NCBI RefSeq assembly: GCF_005925325.1
Contig: NZ_SRMP01000002.1
Coordinates: 558,001-622,000 of the forward strand
Direction: 5' to 3'
DNA from: Pedobacter helvus
GTDB lineage: Bacteria > Bacteroidota > Bacteroidia > Sphingobacteriales > Sphingobacteriaceae
DNA length: 64,000 nucleotides
In this document: piece by piece, positions 60,547-64,000 of the stretch
Position numbering within the stretch: position 1 is the stretch's first letter
How the letters are laid out: each line of letters begins with the position of its first letter
The notes under the pieces: model-generated
Databases searched by the model: none
What the model saw: the letters and a program-made list of their open reading frames with translations, nothing else
Told to the model about the DNA's origin: nothing
Position numbers and translations under genes: made by a program

Positions 60547-63384
60547 ATGGCGAAGAACCACGTAGATTTGGGCGAGCAAAAAGAGGTTGAGGTTTATGGT
60601 GCGAGGGTGCATAATCTGAAGAATATTGATGTTAGTTTCCCTCGAAATAAAATGGTAGTGGTAACGGGTTTGAGTGGTAGTGGCAAGTCGAGTTTGGCTT
60701 TTGATACCATTTATGCCGAAGGTCAGCGCCGCTATATGGAGACTTTCAGCGCCTATTCTCGCCAGTTTATGGGCGGTATGGAACGTCCCGATGTTGACAA
60801 AGTTTCGGGTTTAAGTCCGGTGATTGCCATTGAGCAAAAAACCACCAGTAAAAACCCACGTTCTACTGTAGGTACCATTACCGAAATCTACGATTTTATG
60901 CGTTTGCTGTATGCCCGTGTGGGCGATGCTTTTTCGTACAATACTGGCGAAAAGATGGAGCGTATGAGCGAAGATCAGATTTTGCAGAACATTTATAAAA
61001 AGTTCGAGAATTCTGCCGTGAATATCTTAGCTCCAGTGGTAAAAGGTAGAAAAGGACACTACCGCGAGTTGTTCGAGCAAATTCGTAAGCAGGGTTATGT
61101 AAAGGTGCGTGTAGATGGCGAAATCCAAGATTTGGTAGCCAAAATGCAGGTAGACCGCTATAAAATCCACGATATTGAAATTGTAGTAGACCGTTTGATT
61201 GTTGATCCAAAAGATCATAAACGCTTGCTAGATAGCATTCAAACTGCCATGCGTTTGGGCAAAGGCATTATCAAAATTAGCGATAAGGAAAACAACGTAG
61301 CGCATTTCAGTAAGTTCTTAATGTGCCCAACCACGGGTATTTCTTATGATGAACCACAACCAAACAGTTTTTCATTTAACTCGCCTTATGGCGCTTGCGA
61401 AACTTGCGATGGTTTGGGCTATATTTTCGTGGTAGATAAAAAATCTATCATGCCTAACATGAAGCTGAGTATCTTAAATGGTGGTTTGGCTCCTTTGGGC
61501 GAATATCGTGATATTTGGGTATTTCAGGTGTTGAAAGCTTTGGGGAAAAAGTACAATTTCTCTTTGTCGACCCCTTTGGAAAAATTGAGCGAAGAACATA
61601 TCGATATCCTTTTAAAAGGTGCACCAGATTTGATTTCGGTGGAAGTGGCCTACAACAAATGGAACGTGCAAAACTACCAAGTTACTTTTGATGGTATCAT
61701 CAAGTTATTAGAAGAACAGCAAGAGAAAAGGGGAGAAGGAGCTTCTGATGATATGGAGGCTTTCCGCAGGTTAGAAACTTGTCCGGATTGTCATGGTGCC
61801 CGTCTGAAAAAAGAGAGCTTACATTTCAAGGTAGATGGCAAGAATATTTCGGAACTGGCTACCATGGATGTCGCCAATTTACACCAATGGTTTGACGGGG
61901 TAGAGGAGAGATTGAGCGAACGTCAGAACACCATTGCTAAGGAAATACTGAAAGAGATTAGAGCTCGTATTGGTTTCTTGTTAGATGTTGGGCTGAATTA
62001 TCTAACATTAGACCGTACTTCGCGTACACTTTCGGGCGGCGAAGCGCAACGTATTCGTTTGGCCACACAAATTGGTTCGCAATTAATGAATGTGATGTAC
62101 ATTTTGGATGAGCCGAGTATTGGTTTGCACCAACGTGATAATGAGCGTTTAATTACTGCATTAAAGAACTTGCGTGATTTAGGTAATACCGTTTTGGTGG
62201 TAGAACACGATAAGGATATGATTTTAGAAGCCGACCATGTAATTGACGTTGGTCCGGCGGCTGGTGTACACGGCGGACAGATTGTGGCACAGGGAACTCC
62301 AGCGCAAATCTTAAAATCGGGTACTTTAACGGCTTCTTATTTGAACGGCAAAAAAAGTATTGAAGTGCCGAAGAAACGTAGAGAAGGTAATGGTCATCAT
62401 TTGGGTATCATCAAAGCTACGGGTCATAATTTAAAAGAGGTTTCGGTGGATTTTCCACTAGGTAAATTTATTGCCGTAACTGGGGTTTCTGGTAGTGGTA
62501 AATCGAGTTTAATTACCGAGACTTTATATCCAATTTTAAATCATCACTTTTTTAGGGCGAAGAAAAAACCTTTGGGCTACGAGAAAGTAACTGGCCTAAA
62601 GGAAATTGACAAGGTAATTGAAATTGACCAAGCACCAATCGGTCGTACGCCGCGTTCAAATCCTTCTACTTATACAGGCGTTTTTTCTGATATCAGGAAT
62701 TTGTTTGTGGCTTTGCCAGAGGCGAAGATTAGAGGTTACAAGCCTGGTCGTTTCTCTTTCAACGTAAAAGGTGGAAGATGCGAAACTTGCCAAGGTGCAG
62801 GGATGAAGGTGATTGAGATGAATTTCTTGCCAGATGTGCAGGTGCCTTGCGAAGAGTGTGGCGGCAGAAGATACAATCGCGAAACTTTAGAAGTTCGTTA
62901 TAAAGGTAAATCAATTAGCGATGTGTTGGATATGAGCATTGAGGATGCTTGTCATTTCTTTGAGCACATGCCTTCTATTTACCGTAAAATAAAAACCTTG
63001 AACGATGTTGGTTTGGGCTACATCCGGTTAGGGCAGGCTTCTACAACTTTGTCTGGTGGTGAGGCACAACGTGTGAAACTAGCTACTGAACTTTCTAAAA
63101 AAGATACTGGTAAAACTTTTTATATTTTAGATGAGCCTACTACGGGGCTGCACTTTGAAGACATTGCGGTGTTATTGGGTGTGTTAAATTCTTTGGTAGA
63201 TAAGGGAAATACGGTTTTGGTAATTGAACATAATTTAGATGTAGTTAAAGTAGCCGATTGGGTAATTGATTTAGGTGAAGAAGGTGGCGCCGGTGGCGGT
63301 AGAATTATTTTTGAAGGCACACCAGAGGGATTAATTGAAAATCCGATTAGCTTAACGGGCAAGTTTTTAAAGAAAGAAATGTAA
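60547..63384 (+). CDS. uvrA: Excinuclease ABC subunit A
   Basis: DNA-damage recognition ATPase of nucleotide excision repair. The ATG at 60547 (MAKNHVDLGEQKEVEVYGARVHNLKNIDV) is used; the 65 codons before it look non-coding. The 945 residues carry two ABC modules: Walker A GLSGSGKSS (about 42-50) and GVSGSGKSS, signature motifs RTLSGGEAQRIRLA and TTLSGGEAQRVKLA, and Walker B LDEPSIGLH and LDEPTTGLH. The C-terminal zinc finger is intact (CETCQGAG...CEECGGRRYN). In the first zinc module, MCPTTGISY (Cys260) has Thr263 where E. coli-type UvrA has the second cysteine of CPxC, while ACETC (Cys284, Cys287) is kept. A second UvrA is common in Bacteroidota. Confidence 0.97.
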   Translation: MAKNHVDLGEQKEVEVYGARVHNLKNIDVSFPRNKMVVVTGLSGSGKSSLAFDTIYAEGQRRYMETFSAYSRQFMGGMERPDVDKVSGLSPVIAIEQKTTSKNPRSTVGTITEIYDFMRLLYARVGDAFSYNTGEKMERMSEDQILQNIYKKFENSAVNILAPVVKGRKGHYRELFEQIRKQGYVKVRVDGEIQDLVAKMQVDRYKIHDIEIVVDRLIVDPKDHKRLLDSIQTAMRLGKGIIKISDKENNVAHFSKFLMCPTTGISYDEPQPNSFSFNSPYGACETCDGLGYIFVVDKKSIMPNMKLSILNGGLAPLGEYRDIWVFQVLKALGKKYNFSLSTPLEKLSEEHIDILLKGAPDLISVEVAYNKWNVQNYQVTFDGIIKLLEEQQEKRGEGASDDMEAFRRLETCPDCHGARLKKESLHFKVDGKNISELATMDVANLHQWFDGVEERLSERQNTIAKEILKEIRARIGFLLDVGLNYLTLDRTSRTLSGGEAQRIRLATQIGSQLMNVMYILDEPSIGLHQRDNERLITALKNLRDLGNTVLVVEHDKDMILEADHVIDVGPAAGVHGGQIVAQGTPAQILKSGTLTASYLNGKKSIEVPKKRREGNGHHLGIIKATGHNLKEVSVDFPLGKFIAVTGVSGSGKSSLITETLYPILNHHFFRAKKKPLGYEKVTGLKEIDKVIEIDQAPIGRTPRSNPSTYTGVFSDIRNLFVALPEAKIRGYKPGRFSFNVKGGRCETCQGAGMKVIEMNFLPDVQVPCEECGGRRYNRETLEVRYKGKSISDVLDMSIEDACHFFEHMPSIYRKIKTLNDVGLGYIRLGQASTTLSGGEAQRVKLATELSKKDTGKTFYILDEPTTGLHFEDIAVLLGVLNSLVDKGNTVLVIEHNLDVVKVADWVIDLGEEGGAGGGRIIFEGTPEGLIENPISLTGKFLKKEM

Positions 63385-63461
63385 CGTAGGGGCGAAATAT
63401 TTTTCGCCCTTATGCGCAAGTAAATGTAAAAATATTGGGCGAAAGATATTTCGCCCGTACG
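63385..63461. repeat. Long imperfect palindrome after uvrA
   Basis: CGTAGGGGCGAAATATTTTT and CGCCC on the left are mirrored by GGGCGAAAGATATTTCGCCC and GTACG on the right. It starts on the base after the uvrA stop codon. It can form one long hairpin or two small GGGCGAAA hairpins. Confidence 0.75.
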
Positions 63462-63483
63462 AAGTAAGTATTTTCGGCAATGC

Positions 63484-63525
63484 CAAAAAACAAAAAAGCG
63501 CTGCAAGTAATCACCTGCAACGCTT
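63484..63525 (-). terminator. Terminator of the YiaA/B-domain gene
   Basis: Stem AAGCG-C-TGCA / TGCA-A-CGCTT (63496-63525) with one mismatch; on the minus strand it is followed by TTTTTTGTTTTTT. Confidence 0.75.
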
Positions 63526-63544
63526 CCATTAATTTCAATTTTTC

Positions 63545-63952
63545 TTAATTCAATGGATGTTTTCCTCTAGCGATTTGGCTGTCACGGGTGTTCTTCTGTA
63601 CGGTGATAGCGCCAAAAATAGCGAGGAGAAAAGCAAAGGCGTAAAAGCCTTTTTCGCTGGGCAGCAAATCTGCATTCCAAAGCCCAATGATGAGCAAAGC
63701 AATGGTTAAAAGCGTTGCAAACCAGCTGATGCCATAGTAAAGTTCTGTTACAGGAATGCTTTCTAGCTTGTCTCTCACAGCTTTTTGTAGCGAGATTACC
63801 GCGAACAATCCGAACATTAATACGGCGAAATAATAACCTTTTTCATTTAGTAGCATGTCTGATCTCCAGAGACCAATAATAAAGCCAATCATGCCTACGC
63901 CCAAGGCAATCCATGAGGCTGCTACAAAGGCATTTGAAGGTTTTTGATTCAT
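63545..63952 (-). CDS. YiaA/YiaB-family inner-membrane protein
   Basis: A 135-residue protein with four membrane helices in two homologous halves: NAFVAASWIALGVGMIGFIIGLW...LLNEKGYYFAVLMFGLFAVISLQKAVRD (about 7-60) and ELYYGISWFATLLTIALLIIGLW...LLPSEKGFYAFAFLLAIFGAITVQKNTRD (about 70-123). The repeated WxAxLL...IGLWxxDLLxxEKGxY pattern is the YiaAB two-helix domain, present twice. The function of the family is unknown. The gene is complete; its upstream region runs to the window end, with nothing further recognised in 63953-64000. Confidence 0.88.
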   Translation of the reverse strand: MNQKPSNAFVAASWIALGVGMIGFIIGLWRSDMLLNEKGYYFAVLMFGLFAVISLQKAVRDKLESIPVTELYYGISWFATLLTIALLIIGLWNADLLPSEKGFYAFAFLLAIFGAITVQKNTRDSQIARGKHPLN

Positions 63953-64000
63953 TGTTTTTAATTTAGGTTAATCAGTTCACAATTGCACTAAAGACGCTCG

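Overview
The window looks like chromosome of a member of the Bacteroidota, most likely Sphingobacteriaceae (Pedobacter-like). The base for this is the AT-leaning coding sequence; promoters of the Bacteroidota type (TTG, about 20 bases, then TAnnTTTG); few Shine-Dalgarno sites; a type IX secretion sorting domain; TonB-dependent receptor and carboxypeptidase-regulatory-like folds; a PadR-PspC pair; an OstA-like protein; BshA (bacillithiol); and FabV. The genus is inferred from gene content only. No rRNA, CRISPR array, insertion sequence, integrase or prophage was found. Most of the window is ordinary housekeeping and envelope chromosome.

Layout. 1-4.5 kb: the end of an RND efflux operon (permease cut by the window edge, then its outer-membrane factor). 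5-7.2 kb: a pentapeptide-repeat protein and a secreted subtilase. 7.4-11 kb: a minus-strand group of acetyl-CoA hydrolase/transferase, AraC regulator, degenerate receiver-like protein and pirin. 11.2-17.9 kb: a TPR/HTH membrane regulator converging on a 1655-residue three-module beta-helix protein with a type IX sorting domain. 18.2-19.5 kb: an orphan diadenylate-cyclase-like protein, tail to tail with a 53-residue membrane protein. 19.8-26 kb: a 2102-residue alpha-2-macroglobulin-like protein. 26.2-28.6 kb: proBA. 29.2-34.3 kb: padR-pspC, a TonB-dependent receptor-like barrel and a small lipoprotein. 34.4-34.9 kb: an apparent transcription unit with a small ORF and two unusual tRNAs. 34.9-43 kb: an MG2-like/plug surface protein, a TetR-nitroreductase operon, an outer-membrane barrel, a DUF1398 protein, MsrA and a 2OG-Fe(II) oxygenase. 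43-49.8 kb: the OstA-like protein, tilS, two hypotheticals, bshA and a J-domain/KTSC protein. 49.8-64 kb: a lactonase, an rRNA pseudouridine synthase, a lytic transglycosylase, a PaaE-like reductase, a second pirin, a SulP transporter, fabV, a TPR protein, uvrA and a YiaA/B protein.

The intergenic spaces are rich in palindromes. One family of hairpins has GTCAT/ATGAC ends. A second family of imperfect palindromes has AGCCCCGATTG-like outer arms, and three of its five copies enclose different hairpins. A third carries CTCTCC-type arms. These account for most gaps longer than 300 bases and created several false upstream ORF extensions.

The least explained items are the orphan DAC-like protein and its convergent mini-membrane gene, the small-ORF/tRNA unit at 34.36-34.90 kb with imperfect acceptor stems, the nested palindromes, and a leader at 59.3-59.5 kb that may hold a frameshifted small gene.
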